64,000 bases of DNA from MWBF01 sp040772005. GTDB lineage: Bacteria; Chloroflexota; Anaerolineae; CG2-30-64-16. Below the pieces are notes generated by a model. It saw nothing but the letters and a program-made list of their open reading frames with translations, was not told where the DNA came from and ran no database searches. The position numbers and the translations under genes were made by a program. Location of the stretch: NCBI GenBank assembly GCA_040772005.1, contig JAXGYZ010000006.1:124001-188000 (forward strand), in the 5' to 3' direction. This document shows positions 53,298 through 62,937 of this stretch, piece by piece (position 1 is the stretch's first letter; every line of letters begins with the position of its first letter).

Positions 53298-56200
53298 TCA
53301 CTGGCGCGCGACCAGGGGCAGGTACGCGCGCAAGGGCCGCGCACCGACGTTGAGGGGCGAACTGAGCGGTGACTCGCGGCCCTCCGCCGTGTAGGCTGCC
53401 ACCGCGTAACGGTATGCCGTGGCGGCACGCGCCGCCAGGTCCACGTAGCCGGGTGCGAAGCTGCCGCCGACCGGCGTCCACGCGCCGCCCGCCTCCGAGC
53501 GGTAGACGCGGTAGCCCGCCACGCGGCGATCTGCCACCGCATCCCAGCCCAGGAAGACCAGCGGGCTGCCCGGCTGCACCTGCGACCAGAGGCCCACCGG
53601 CGCGGCGACGCCGCCTACGGCGAGGACTTGGCCGTTGTTCGCGGCATTCGCCTCCGCGATGGGCAGGCCGGGGTTCACGACCACGTGCAATTCATGCAGC
53701 GCATCCAGCCCGGCCGGCGGCGGCGCCAGGTCGAGCGTCACCGTCACGAAGGGCGCTGCGTCCAGGTTGGTGAGGCCGATCAGCCCGGCCGGCGCGCCGG
53801 CGCCCGGCGGGCCGGCCCAGGTCGCGACGATTTCCAGCGGCTGCTCGGCCGAGCCGGGCCAGGAGGTGCCCGTGTTGGCAATGCGGGCGGTCAGCCGCAG
53901 CGGAGCGCCGGTCGCGGGGCCGCCGGCCACGGACGCGTCGGCCAGGGCAAAGTCGGGCAGCGCGGCCACCGCCGCGGCCGCGATGGGCAGGTCGGGTGCC
54001 GGGGAGAAGGTGGAGGCAGCAGCCGTCACTCCTGCGCCGGCAATACCGGCCGGTGCCGGGCCCTGGATTGCGGTCGCCACGATCGCGTCGAGCAGCGGAT
54101 CGTAGGCTGCGGCGGGCAGCCAGTTGACGGCGCCGTCCTGTGTCAGATACGCCGGCGCCACCTGGCCGGTGGTGAAGTCAATGACGGCCTGTGCCAGCTC
54201 GCCCGAACCGCTCCTCATGCCCGGCGGATCACCTACCTGACCGGGCGCCTGGCCCCCGAAGCCCATGCCCCGGAAGATGATGCGGGGCCGGCCGTCGGCG
54301 CCCACCGCCAGCAGGGGCCGCTCGGTGTAAAGCGTCCGGCCATACGGGTCGGTCACGGGGTGCGGCTGCCAGGTGCAGGTCGTCGGGCCGGTGCAGGTCA
54401 CGCCCGCGATCCACAGCGGCCGCTGGTTGCCCAGCACCACGCCGGGCTCTTCGAACCGGGTGAAGGCCAGGAAAGGCGCGCCACTGCCGTCCATGGCCAG
54501 GGCGACCTCGGCGATGCCCGCCGGCAGCTCTGCAGGCGTGAAGGTGGGGCCGCTGTCCAGGAAGCGCAGGGCGATGCGCCGGGAGCTGCCGTCGGTGAGA
54601 TCCGCGTCGCTGTCGCGCACCCAGGCGGCCAGCGGCCGGCCGTTGGCGTAGACTACCTGCGGCAGGATGTCGGTGAACGCGCCGGCGTTGTCGACGGGCT
54701 GCGCCGCGCCCCAGGCGCCGTTCTGGTAGCGGGCATAGTACAGCCGGATATTGCGGGCCTCCAGGTCGGTCGAGAGGTTGCGCTCCCAGACGGCAATGGC
54801 CTCGCCGCCGGCCGGACAGCCGGGCTGCCACTCCGGGCAGGCGGCCAGGGTCACGCCGGCATCGCCCAGGGCAGGCGCGCTGAAGGGCTGTGCAGCCGAC
54901 CAGGATGTGCCGTCCCAGGTGGCAAAGGCGATGCGCCGGGCCTTGATCACATCCTCGATGCCCAAGCCGGGCAACTGCTCGCCGGTCAGGCCCGTCTCCG
55001 ACCAGGCGGCGATGGCCGTGGCAGGCGTGAGATAGACCACTCGCGGGCCGAGGTTGCCCAGTCCGGTGGCGAGCGTGGCCGGCGCGGACCAGGTCGCGCC
55101 GTTCCAGAGGCTGCTGGCCAGGGTGCTGTGGCCCGTCTGGTAGAGAGCCATGACCTGGCCGAAGCCGTTGCTTGCCAGGTGCAGGCCCAGTGTGGGCGGC
55201 GGCTGCTGCGCGGCCGTGTTTGCAGCGGCGGCCGGGCCGGGGAGCTTGCAGCCGTCAGGCTCTTCGTCGTTGAACAGCGTGTCGGTGTTATCGTCGTTAA
55301 AGACGCACCCCCCGCCCAACAGGCCGGTCGGGTCGCAGAGTTCGCCGGTGTATTCGGTGAGCGTGGAGGTGTAGGTGAAACAGATCTCGCCGAGGTCGGC
55401 GCCGCTCTTTGAGTTGTACGTCACCGGCATCCCCAGGCGGATGTCGGCGTCCAGCTCGATTTTGCCTGTCTGCAGCACGCCGCCCAGCAGATAGTCGTGG
55501 ATCCACATGCCGCCGCCGATATCGGCCACCGGCACGATCCTGATCTTCGCATCGACCGAGGCATCATCGAATACGGTGATCTGGCCCGAATAGGTGATGC
55601 TGGCAGAATAAGACCACCTGCCCCCCACGACGATCTGGGCGACGAAGGGAATGCCGGCCGAGAACAGCGGGATGTCGTATTCGACCTTGGGCACGACCTC
55701 ATCCGTGCGCGGGCCGTAGGTGTAGCCCGACACAGGATTGGCCGCGGGGGCGCCGACCTGCGCCGCGTTCGGCGCTCCCGCGGCCGGCTTGCAGGTGTGG
55801 ATCGAGCAGCCGGCGGCGTCCTTGTTGATGGCCTGCCCGCTGACGAAACCGGAAGTCTCGACGCCGGGATAGCCGTTGGCCTTGGCCTGGTGGCGCAGAT
55901 CGACCTGAGCCCGCGTACGATTATCCAGCGGGCCGGTCTCGTCGGTCTCCGCGCCGGAGGTCAACAGGATGGTGTTCTGCGCCGTCGTGAGCCACGGGGT
56001 GAAAAGCGTGACGCCGGCCGGCTGCCAGTCGAGATGGCGCGTGCCCGCGGCCGGGACGGCAAACCAGGCCGGCGAAACCGGGTCCACCTTGAGGTCGTAG
56101 CTGTAGCTGGTCCAGCTCCCGCCGGCCAGTTGCGCCTCGATCCTCAGGCGGTGCAGGCCTGCCGCCAGCAGATGCGCGTTGGGGATGATGGCTTTGCCGA

Positions 56201-58727
56201 CGTAAAACGCCAGGCTCGTCTGCTGCGTGCCCTTGAACTTACTGCACACGAGCCCGGGATTGAACTTCAGCGGGATATCCGCGATCCAGGCGCCGTCGAG
56301 GTAGAGCTTCATGCCCCCCGGGCCGAGCTTGTTGTGGTACTGGTCCAGCGACAGGCCGACGGTCAGGCTGCCGTCGGAGAGCTTGGTGACCTTCACCCCG
56401 GCCGGAACCTTCGTGGTCGAGTAATAGTGGTCGAAGCGCGGCAGTGCGAGCGCGTCCGGCAGCACCGGTGTACCGATGCCGGCCACGAAGACGCCGATCG
56501 GACCCAGGGCCGACTGGTCGCCGGGGGAGAACTGGCCCAGCTTGACGATGTAGGGGTTGGACAGGACCTGGCCGGCCAGGTCGCGATAGGTGAGGTCGGC
56601 CAGGTGGAAATTGACGCGCAGGCTGAGGTTTTTCAGCCCGTCCGCGTCCTTCAGGCCATAGCCCGCGTCCATCGCATCCACGGTGAGCAGGTAGGGGATG
56701 ACCTCCCCGGCAGCAGGCGCGCTGGCGGGCTGCGCGTTCGGCGCCGGGGACCCTGGCGGCGGACCGCCCGCGGCCGCGGCAGCCTCCCCGAGGACGCTGT
56801 TCGCCAGGACCAGTCCCTGCACCGCCGGCTCGCTGAGCGCCTGGTCGAGCGTGGGACTGGTCACCTCCCATTCCGTCTGGCCGATCGGGATGGCCTGGGG
56901 GATGCACAGATACTTGGTGAGCGCAATTTGGGCCTTCTCGTCATCCGTCAGCTCGGTCGTGCCCAGCACCTGCCCGATCTGGTTGGAGACGCCGGTGGCG
57001 GCATCGCCGGCCACCTGGCCGAGCGGCAGCGAGTTGGCGTCGGCCTGATAGCCCTGCCAGACCTCGAAGCTCACCTTGGCCGAAGGGATGAGCTGTCCGG
57101 TGGCCGCATCTACCACTTTGACCTTGAAGGTGGGGTAGATGGGCAGGCCCACGATGGCCTGCAGGAAGGGCTGGGGCGGATCCCCCGATGTGAACAGCAT
57201 CACTCCGGCCAGGTCGCCCGCCTCCGGCCAGGTCGGGTCGCCGGCCAGCAGGCTGGGCACGCGCACGGGCGCACTGAAGCTGCCGTCCGCGGCGAGCTGG
57301 ACCGCGGCCCGGCCGATGGGAAATCTGCGGCCGTCCGCCTTCTGCCAGACCGGGACCACCTGGAAGCCAGCCAGCGGTCCCTGGGGTGCGGGGCTGATGC
57401 GGCCGGTGATGGTGGACGCGCTGCCCGATGGCAGGCTCGCAGGCGGCAGTCGCAGGTCCATCACGCGATAGGCGGGCGGAATAGGGCCCGCCTGCGAGCC
57501 GAAGCTGCCCGTGGCTGCACCTGTGACCCGGCCCAGGAGCAGGTTCGTGGCGCGGAGGTCAGCCGTGCTGCCCAGGGGCAGCGGCCGGTCGCCGGGGACT
57601 ACGAAGCTCCCGGTGTAGCTGCCGGCCGCCACGCGCAGCGGCCCGACCACGGCCCGGCCCGCATAGTCCAGCCGCAGGTCGCCCGCGGCCAGGTTGCGCA
57701 CGGTGAAGTTGACGGTCGTGCCGGGCGGCCCCGCGGGGGGCGCAAAGGCCAGCTCCAGCGCCGGCAGTATGGTCAGTGCGGTCTCGGCCAGGGTCGTCCG
57801 GCCCTGCCGCGCCGAGAGCAGGCAGGGGTTGGGCGGATAGGCCGGCGCCTCGACGGCCGCCTGCAAGCGGCCCGCCGCGTCCGCCTGCACCGCAGCCAGG
57901 TCCACCTCCCCCTGGCCGGGGCAGGCCAGCACCAGCCGCAGCTCGGCCAGGGCCGGGAAGCCGTAGCCGCCCACGCGCGGCTGGCCGCCGGGTGCGACCT
58001 GCGCCGGGGAGATGAACAGCGCGGCCGGCAAAGGCGCGGGCGGCGTACGGGTCGGCGTCGGAGTCGCAGTGCGCGTGGCGGTCGGCGTGGCGGTCGCGGG
58101 GACGCCGGCGCTGAAATGCAGGTCGTCCATGGACTCCGCCTGCGCCGAGGCCACGTAACTCAGCGCGACGCTGGCGATGCTCACGGTGTCGTCGCGGAAG
58201 CCGATGAAAGCGGTGTGGCCGTCGGGCACGTTGCTCACGACCGCCGAGCAGACCAGGTTGCCGCCGGCATCGAAGCCCTCCAGGCGGGCCGTCGTCACGC
58301 CGCCGCCGTTGCCCGCGAACAGGCCCACGCTGGCCTGGGGAGCGTCGAAGGTGAAGCGCAGCGGCACGACGGCCGGGTCTTCGCCGGTGTCGCTCAGCGC
58401 GGTCATGGGCGCGGAGCGGGCCAGGGGGTGGTCGTACGCCAGCACCCGCCGCGTGCGGCCCTCCTCGAAGGAGACGCCGTGGGTGCGGCGGTAGAACTCG
58501 CCGATGCTCGTCCCGGCCGGCAGGTCGTCGAACGTGATGATGGTGGGCGACGGGATCTGGCCGGGGCCGGTCAGGGATGCACAGGCCGCTGGGGCCGCTG
58601 CCAAGCCAGCGGCCTCGCGATCAGCACCTGTAGTTGCCGCAAACACAGCAGCGCCCGGCATATTGGTCAGGACCGTACCGGCCACAACGGCCCATACGAG
58701 AGCGACTAAGACACGTGCAATGGTCAT
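53298..58727 (-). CDS. large secreted multidomain protein with FN3 and CARDB domains, 1809 aa
   Basis: Signal peptide (residues 1-31), then a beta-sandwich domain ('TIITFDDLPAGTSIGEFY'), a Thr/Pro linker, many Ig-like domains, and a middle part with repeated 'LWNGATWSAPATLATGLG'-type sequence-propeller strands. Near the C-terminus are a CARDB-like domain ('LRLTARIANTGTSW', 'HVVVNPGLPIAEANAANNG') and a fibronectin type III domain ('VAGYRVYRSEAGGAWTPVGG'). There is no membrane anchor or LPxTG, so it is released or held non-covalently. AAGGGGGAA precedes the ATG. It lies between a rhodanese gene and the caspase island; no relation to either is shown. Confidence 0.8.
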   Translation of the reverse strand: MTIARVLVALVWAVVAGTVLTNMPGAAVFAATTGADREAAGLAAAPAACASLTGPGQIPSPTIITFDDLPAGTSIGEFYRRTHGVSFEEGRTRRVLAYDHPLARSAPMTALSDTGEDPAVVPLRFTFDAPQASVGLFAGNGGGVTTARLEGFDAGGNLVCSAVVSNVPDGHTAFIGFRDDTVSIASVALSYVASAQAESMDDLHFSAGVPATATPTATRTATPTPTRTPPAPLPAALFISPAQVAPGGQPRVGGYGFPALAELRLVLACPGQGEVDLAAVQADAAGRLQAAVEAPAYPPNPCLLSARQGRTTLAETALTILPALELAFAPPAGPPGTTVNFTVRNLAAGDLRLDYAGRAVVGPLRVAAGSYTGSFVVPGDRPLPLGSTADLRATNLLLGRVTGAATGSFGSQAGPIPPAYRVMDLRLPPASLPSGSASTITGRISPAPQGPLAGFQVVPVWQKADGRRFPIGRAAVQLAADGSFSAPVRVPSLLAGDPTWPEAGDLAGVMLFTSGDPPQPFLQAIVGLPIYPTFKVKVVDAATGQLIPSAKVSFEVWQGYQADANSLPLGQVAGDAATGVSNQIGQVLGTTELTDDEKAQIALTKYLCIPQAIPIGQTEWEVTSPTLDQALSEPAVQGLVLANSVLGEAAAAAGGPPPGSPAPNAQPASAPAAGEVIPYLLTVDAMDAGYGLKDADGLKNLSLRVNFHLADLTYRDLAGQVLSNPYIVKLGQFSPGDQSALGPIGVFVAGIGTPVLPDALALPRFDHYYSTTKVPAGVKVTKLSDGSLTVGLSLDQYHNKLGPGGMKLYLDGAWIADIPLKFNPGLVCSKFKGTQQTSLAFYVGKAIIPNAHLLAAGLHRLRIEAQLAGGSWTSYSYDLKVDPVSPAWFAVPAAGTRHLDWQPAGVTLFTPWLTTAQNTILLTSGAETDETGPLDNRTRAQVDLRHQAKANGYPGVETSGFVSGQAINKDAAGCSIHTCKPAAGAPNAAQVGAPAANPVSGYTYGPRTDEVVPKVEYDIPLFSAGIPFVAQIVVGGRWSYSASITYSGQITVFDDASVDAKIRIVPVADIGGGMWIHDYLLGGVLQTGKIELDADIRLGMPVTYNSKSGADLGEICFTYTSTLTEYTGELCDPTGLLGGGCVFNDDNTDTLFNDEEPDGCKLPGPAAAANTAAQQPPPTLGLHLASNGFGQVMALYQTGHSTLASSLWNGATWSAPATLATGLGNLGPRVVYLTPATAIAAWSETGLTGEQLPGLGIEDVIKARRIAFATWDGTSWSAAQPFSAPALGDAGVTLAACPEWQPGCPAGGEAIAVWERNLSTDLEARNIRLYYARYQNGAWGAAQPVDNAGAFTDILPQVVYANGRPLAAWVRDSDADLTDGSSRRIALRFLDSGPTFTPAELPAGIAEVALAMDGSGAPFLAFTRFEEPGVVLGNQRPLWIAGVTCTGPTTCTWQPHPVTDPYGRTLYTERPLLAVGADGRPRIIFRGMGFGGQAPGQVGDPPGMRSGSGELAQAVIDFTTGQVAPAYLTQDGAVNWLPAAAYDPLLDAIVATAIQGPAPAGIAGAGVTAAASTFSPAPDLPIAAAAVAALPDFALADASVAGGPATGAPLRLTARIANTGTSWPGSAEQPLEIVATWAGPPGAGAPAGLIGLTNLDAAPFVTVTLDLAPPPAGLDALHELHVVVNPGLPIAEANAANNGQVLAVGGVAAPVGLWSQVQPGSPLVFLGWDAVADRRVAGYRVYRSEAGGAWTPVGGSFAPGYVDLAARAATAYRYAVAAYTAEGRESPLSSPLNVGARPLRAYLPLVARQ

Positions 58728-58749
58728 CTCATTCCCCCTTCGACAACCG

Positions 58750-59631
58750 TCATTCGATCGGCAACTCTGCTGCGTTCCCCCATTCGATCCATGATCTGTC
58801 ATACTCGCGTACATCCGGATAGCCGAGCAGTTGGGTCAACACGAACCACGCGTGCGTGGAGAGGCCGCCGCGCACGCAGTAAGTGATGACGGTGCGTTCG
58901 GCGGTTATCCCCAGACCCTGGAACAGTGCGCTCAGCTCAGCAGCGGGCTTGAACGTACCATCTTCTCGCACAGTCGGTACGCGCCAGGCTCGGAACGAAC
59001 CATCGGGCTTGGTTTCACGCTGCGCTGCCAGATTGACCGCTCCGGGGATATGGCCGCCACGGCTCGCGCCAGCATTGTCCAGGCCCTGGAACATCTCGGC
59101 CGCACGCGCATCCACCAGCAGATGGCCGGGTTGGCCGATGGCCCGCAGGACGTCCTCGCGGCGGGCACGCAGGCTGTTAACCGGTGGCTGCGAGGGGTAA
59201 GGAATGGGCGTCGTAATGGCGGGTGATTCGCTCGTCCAGGGGCGACTTTCGGCCAACCACCTGTCGCGGCCGCCATCCAGCAGGCGCACGTCCTGGTGGC
59301 CATAGACTTTCAGCAGCCAGAATGCAAAGGTCGCCAGTAAGTTGCTCAGGCCGCTGCACACCACGACCGTCGTGGCCGGAGCGACGCCGGAACGGCCCAG
59401 CAGCGTCCCGAATCCTGCCTGATCGACGATGTCATTGCGAACCGGATCCTGCAAATCAGTTGCGAAATCCCAGGCGACCGCGCCGGGGATATGGGAGTTG
59501 CGATACGCGGCCATCCCCCATTCGTGGCCGTCGCCCCAGACGATCTCGGCAAAACGAACAGCAGGATCGGCCAGATGATCAGCGACCCACTGCGTGCTGA
59601 CCAGGCTATGGGCGTGAGCGTAGTCGGACAT
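58750..59631 (-). CDS. two-domain rhodanese-type sulfurtransferase, 293 aa
   Basis: Tandem rhodanese domains; the N-terminal one is the inactive type ('LVSTQWVADHLADPAVRFAE') and the C-terminal one carries the active loop 'YCVRGGLS' with C252. Length and 'EYDRSWIEWGN' near the end match thiosulfate or 3-mercaptopyruvate sulfurtransferases. AGGAG lies 7 nt before the ATG at 59631, so an in-frame ATG 21 bp upstream is rejected. The stop is 22 bp before the next gene's start; they may share a transcript. Confidence 0.92.
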   Translation of the reverse strand: MSDYAHAHSLVSTQWVADHLADPAVRFAEIVWGDGHEWGMAAYRNSHIPGAVAWDFATDLQDPVRNDIVDQAGFGTLLGRSGVAPATTVVVCSGLSNLLATFAFWLLKVYGHQDVRLLDGGRDRWLAESRPWTSESPAITTPIPYPSQPPVNSLRARREDVLRAIGQPGHLLVDARAAEMFQGLDNAGASRGGHIPGAVNLAAQRETKPDGSFRAWRVPTVREDGTFKPAAELSALFQGLGITAERTVITYCVRGGLSTHAWFVLTQLLGYPDVREYDRSWIEWGNAAELPIE

Positions 59632-59685
59632 CTCAATCTCCTGCGCGGACATGCGTTACGGCAGGCCCGCCAGTTCCACCAGGCG

Positions 59686-60663
59686 TCAGGTATCGCCTGC
59701 TTTGACCGCCGCCAGCCAGCGTTCGCTCAATTGCCTGACGTCCGTGAAGCCGGCCTGCTCCAACCAGGCGCGATACTGCTCGAACCCGTGCGTCCCGCCG
59801 CCGCTGTTGGCCCACAGCAGCAGCGAGACGATCTGCGTCCACTCGGCAGCCTGTTCGCCGGTCATGGGCGCGTCGAGCACTAACATGCCGCCCGGACCCA
59901 GGGCCATGTGCACCCGGCGGAAGAGGTCGCAGTTCTGGCCGGGCGTCAGGTAGTCGGTGATCTGGCCGAGCAGGCAGAGGTCGTACAAACCGGCGCCAAA
60001 ATCGGCAGTCAGCAGGTCGGCTGACACAAACCCGGCCTGCGCCAGCAGCCCCATGCGCTCCGCCAGGCCGCGCGCCACGGGCAGGATGCGCGGCTTGTCC
60101 ACGCCGGTCACCTGTAGCGCCGGGTCGAGCTGTGCCAGCGCCAGGCTCTTGATCGCGCAGCCGCAGGCGATGTCGAGCAGTCGCCTCGGCCGGCCAGGCT
60201 GCGGCTCGACGCCCGCGGCCTGCCACATCGCGCGGCTGTGGCCGATGCGCCATGCGGTGTAGCTTTCCAGCCAGGCGTCCTGCTCGTGATACTCCTCGAA
60301 GAACGCAGGCTGCCCCGTGCGCACCGCGCGGGCTACGCTTTCCCAAATGGCGGGGCCGGTCCAGGCCAGGATCAGGTCGCCGACGTAGGCCGGCCGACCG
60401 GCTACCAGGAAGATCGCCGTGCTGGGCGCCAGCGCGAACCGGCCCTCGTGCCGGGTGAGCACCCCCATGCCGATCAGCGCGTCCAACAGGTGGGCGATCC
60501 CTGCCTCGCTGCACCCGCAGGCCCGGGCCACGGTCGCCGCGTCCGCCGGCCCATCCGCCAGCGGCGTGAAGACACCCAGTTGCACCGACAGGCGGATGAC
60601 CTGCGGCCGGAAGACGCCGGTGTAAAGGTCGTAGATCACTCCAGGATCGGGGGCACCCTCCAT
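59686..60663 (-). CDS. SAM-dependent methyltransferase, winged-helix plus class I fold, 325 aa
   Basis: The N-terminal 85 residues form a winged-helix dimerisation domain ('LGVFTPLADGPADAATVA'), as in small-molecule O-methyltransferases. The SAM-binding motif I is 'LLDIACGCA' (162-170), with Ala and Cys at positions usually Gly/Gly. 'GVDKPRILPVARGLAERMGL' is motif II and 'MALGPGGMLVLDAP' lies in the later core. The substrate is unknown. It is 55 bp upstream of the rhodanese gene on the same strand. Confidence 0.87.
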   Translation of the reverse strand: MEGAPDPGVIYDLYTGVFRPQVIRLSVQLGVFTPLADGPADAATVARACGCSEAGIAHLLDALIGMGVLTRHEGRFALAPSTAIFLVAGRPAYVGDLILAWTGPAIWESVARAVRTGQPAFFEEYHEQDAWLESYTAWRIGHSRAMWQAAGVEPQPGRPRRLLDIACGCAIKSLALAQLDPALQVTGVDKPRILPVARGLAERMGLLAQAGFVSADLLTADFGAGLYDLCLLGQITDYLTPGQNCDLFRRVHMALGPGGMLVLDAPMTGEQAAEWTQIVSLLLWANSGGGTHGFEQYRAWLEQAGFTDVRQLSERWLAAVKAGDT

Positions 60664-60727
60664 AGCAGGCCTCCGGCATCAGCCAGGTCACAACCAGAGT
60701 AACCCAGGATTGCACATGCGAAGTCTC

Positions 60728-61540
60728 TCAAGCCGCTTCTGCCTGGTGCTGGGCCGCGCCTTCCCAGCCAAAGAGCTCCGCCGTGGCGACCGTCTCGAAC
60801 CCCAGGCGCTGGTACAGCGGGAAGCCGGCAGGCGTAGCAAACAGGATCGCTTCCGCATACCCCGCGCGGTGGGCCGCTTGCATGGCCGCCAGCGTCAGCG
60901 CCTTGCCCAAGCCCCGGCCGCGGCTTGCTGGCAGGGTCGTGACGTGATAGAGACCGGCAGCCAGGGGCGCGCGCAGCAGGGTGGAAATAGCGCACGGCTT
61001 GCCGTCCCAGCGTGCCACGAAGTGTTCCAGGTCAGGCTGCGGCTCGACCAACGAGCTCGCGAGGTACTGCCCGAAGTCGGGACGGGCCGCCGGCTCCTCG
61101 AAGCCGGCCATATGCACGTCCAGCCAATCGGCCTGGTCCTGCGCGGACTGCACGCGGACAATCTCGACCCCGCCGGGGAGCGCGAAGGGCGGGAGGTCGT
61201 CCAGCCGCCGCGCCATGGCCGGCGCGCTGAAGTGCAGGAAGGGCAACGCGGTGGCGCGCAGATAATCGGCCAGGCCGGGCGCACCGTCCGGCGGCCAGGC
61301 TGTCCAGAAGAAGGGCAGGTTCTGCGACAGGAAGATGTCCAGGATCGGGTCCGCCAGGCGGCGCAGCGCCTCCGGCCGGTCAGCCACCGTGCGCAGGACG
61401 GCGTTGAAGCGCAGCAGGCTGCGCCGGCCGGTAGTGAACCAGGCGATCTGCTCATCCTCGACGAAGCTGCCGCCCAGGTGCCGGGCGACGCCCCGGTAGT
61501 AGGCCAGGATGTTGTCTTCGACGGCCTGGATGGGATTCAT
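60728..61540 (-). CDS. GNAT N-acetyltransferase, 270 aa
   Basis: The acetyl-CoA pyrophosphate loop is 'VTTLPASRGRGLGKALTLAA' (Q/RxxGxG/A type), followed by 'FATPAGFPLYQRLGFETV', which closes the GNAT fold. The N-terminal 110 residues are an extra helical domain of unknown use. AGGAG precedes the ATG. The acceptor substrate is unknown. Confidence 0.88.
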   Translation of the reverse strand: MNPIQAVEDNILAYYRGVARHLGGSFVEDEQIAWFTTGRRSLLRFNAVLRTVADRPEALRRLADPILDIFLSQNLPFFWTAWPPDGAPGLADYLRATALPFLHFSAPAMARRLDDLPPFALPGGVEIVRVQSAQDQADWLDVHMAGFEEPAARPDFGQYLASSLVEPQPDLEHFVARWDGKPCAISTLLRAPLAAGLYHVTTLPASRGRGLGKALTLAAMQAAHRAGYAEAILFATPAGFPLYQRLGFETVATAELFGWEGAAQHQAEAA

Positions 61541-61606
61541 GCCGCTCCTTACACCCCTCCCGGCAAGGCTCTCGCCCGCGCCTGGCTTTGACGAGCTTGC
61601 CGGGGC

Positions 61607-61654
61607 AACCTGCTGCCTGGCCCCCCGTGTTGCAGAGAGGGCAGGCAGCAGGTT
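61607..61654 (-). terminator. hairpin after the YdhR-like gene
   Basis: 13-bp arms aacctgctgcctg (61607-61619) and its inverse (61642-61654), with no clear T run. It lies 34 bp after the stop at 61688. Confidence 0.55.
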
Positions 61655-61687
61655 ATTCCCGTCGAAGACAGCGCGGCAGTGGCTGGA

Positions 61688-61996
61688 TCAGGCCGGACCC
61701 CGAGTAATGGCTGTCGGTTCCGGCAGCACGTCGAAGACTTTCGCGTTCATGTTGCTGAAGTTCGGATCCGCGCTGGCCGCGGCAACCACCGGCCCGGCCA
61801 GGAAGGCCTGCACCGCGGCATCGTCCTCGAAAAGGTGGACGCAGCCCCCCTCGCTCTCCGCCTCGTTGACCCACCAGATCTTCCAACGCATGCCGGGCGT
61901 ATCCGCCATCGCATGCGCCTCAGCCAGCAGCGCCTGTTCGAGCTCAGCCTTAGAGAGATGGAACTTGTAGTTGACCTGTAGGATTTTCGGACTCAT
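61688..61996 (-). CDS. YdhR-family (putative mono-oxygenase) protein, 102 aa
   Basis: 'ILQVNYKFHLSKAELEQALL' at the N-terminus and 'MRWKIWWVNEAESEGGCVHLFED' match the small ferredoxin-like YdhR fold. Length is typical (about 100). Members are thought to oxidise or bind aromatic compounds, though biochemical proof is thin. The gene begins 46 bp downstream of a 108-bp region that also precedes the secreted protein at 62938, which suggests co-regulation. Confidence 0.82.
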   Translation of the reverse strand: MSPKILQVNYKFHLSKAELEQALLAEAHAMADTPGMRWKIWWVNEAESEGGCVHLFEDDAAVQAFLAGPVVAAASADPNFSNMNAKVFDVLPEPTAITRGPA

Positions 61997-62042
61997 GTTC
62001 TGCCTGCCTTTCGCAACTCATGCCATGTGGGATGGATGTTAC

Positions 62043-62150
62043 AGCCTTCATTTCCAGTCAAAACGAACATAATACTGGCATTAGTATGGCACAAACACCG
62101 TTCCAAAATCGTTTCCGCGGCACCAGTCAAGAACGATCGGGAGACAATGG
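62043..62150 (-). promoter_or_regulatory. duplicated upstream region, copy 1
   Basis: About 80% identical by eye to 63511-63617, same orientation. Both carry on the minus strand a block GGAAACG....GGAACGG with the two halves 12 bp apart and a nearby TACTAA. Probably a shared promoter and operator for 61688-61996. Confidence 0.6.
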
Positions 62151-62166
62151 GCAGGCTGTCGAACGG

Positions 62167-62385
62167 TCATGATGGTTTCTCCCGGTTGGATGTGGGGGCC
62201 GCAGAACTGGCGAGCTGGGCAGCCAGCAGCTCCAGCAGCGGCTCCAGCCCCTGGAACTGCCAGGCGCGGCCGGTCTGGATGGACTCGATCTCGCCCATCC
62301 AGACCGGTTCCTGTTCATTCACGACATCAGCGGCCGGCTCGCGCCAGAGGCGAAGGAGGAACGAGGCGTAAGCTGACTCATTCAT
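62167..62385 (-). CDS. small conserved-type protein, 72 aa
   Basis: 'YASFLLRLWREPAADVVNEQEPVWMGEIESIQTGRAWQFQGLEPLLELLAAQL' (read in parts) has the pattern of short proteins seen beside transposon-poor regions of Chloroflexota: a strand-strand-helix with 'LRLWRE', 'GEIESIQTG' and a terminal Leu-rich helix. Function unknown. The start is 14 bp after the stop of the 115-residue gene, so they are probably in one operon. Confidence 0.6.
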   Translation of the reverse strand: MNESAYASFLLRLWREPAADVVNEQEPVWMGEIESIQTGRAWQFQGLEPLLELLAAQLASSAAPTSNREKPS

Positions 62386-62399
62386 GAGCTGACTTCGAC

Positions 62400-62747
62400 C
62401 TATGAAGCCGGGGGCACCAGATAGAAGTACAACTCGTCATCGAAAGGCATCGGCCCCTGCACCTTGTGCCGTGCAGTAACGGTGTATCCCTGGTTCATGC
62501 CGTACAGGCACACAGCAGCGAGAACGCCCAAGCCAACCATCGCAACGACTCCAATTATCACTGCTGCGACAAGCGCAACTTCAACCCCTGTGATATTGGA
62601 CATTTGCGGCTGGCGACGCAGTGCTTCTCCCGCGGTCTGAGCTTGCAGTCCCTTGACCACCAGCTCCACTCGTTTCTTTGCAATGATTGCGTCCTTTGCC
62701 TTCATCTCCCAGTTTGGGCTCGACACCACAATTGTTGCGGTCGCCAT
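62400..62747 (-). CDS. small membrane protein of unknown function, 115 aa
   Basis: One long hydrophobic segment at about residues 54-84 ('GVEVALVAAVIIGVVAMVG'), with a charged N-terminal half and a 30-residue C-terminal tail. No signal peptide is visible, and the Gly/Ala/Val-rich helix could oligomerise. GGAGGGAG precedes the ATG at 62747. Unrecognised family. Confidence 0.6.
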   Translation of the reverse strand: MATATIVVSSPNWEMKAKDAIIAKKRVELVVKGLQAQTAGEALRRQPQMSNITGVEVALVAAVIIGVVAMVGLGVLAAVCLYGMNQGYTVTARHKVQGPMPFDDELYFYLVPPAS

Positions 62748-62768
62748 TTTCAGTTTCTCCCTCCAAAC

Positions 62769-62888
62769 TTACTTCAGCGCGGCTGGCAGATCGCCGGGCG
62801 CGCGGCGCTGACCGGGATGCAGGATCGCACGGACCTCGGCCACTGCCGGTTTCAGGTCCTCGCGCCCGGCAGACATAGTCAACAGCAT
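62769..62888 (-). CDS. possible 39-residue ORF at the head of the small-gene operon
   Basis: ATG 62888 to TAA 62769, with normal codon use: 'REDLKPAVAEVRAILHPGQ' followed by a basic, Pro-containing end. It ends 21 bp before the ATG of the 115-residue gene, and its ribosome-binding site is weak. A shorter start at 62876 (MSAGRED) is possible. Confidence 0.35.
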   Translation of the reverse strand: MLLTMSAGREDLKPAVAEVRAILHPGQRRAPGDLPAALK

Positions 62889-62937
62889 TCAATGAGGCAG
62901 CCAGAATACAGGATGGTGGCCTGACTGCCCCGATGTG

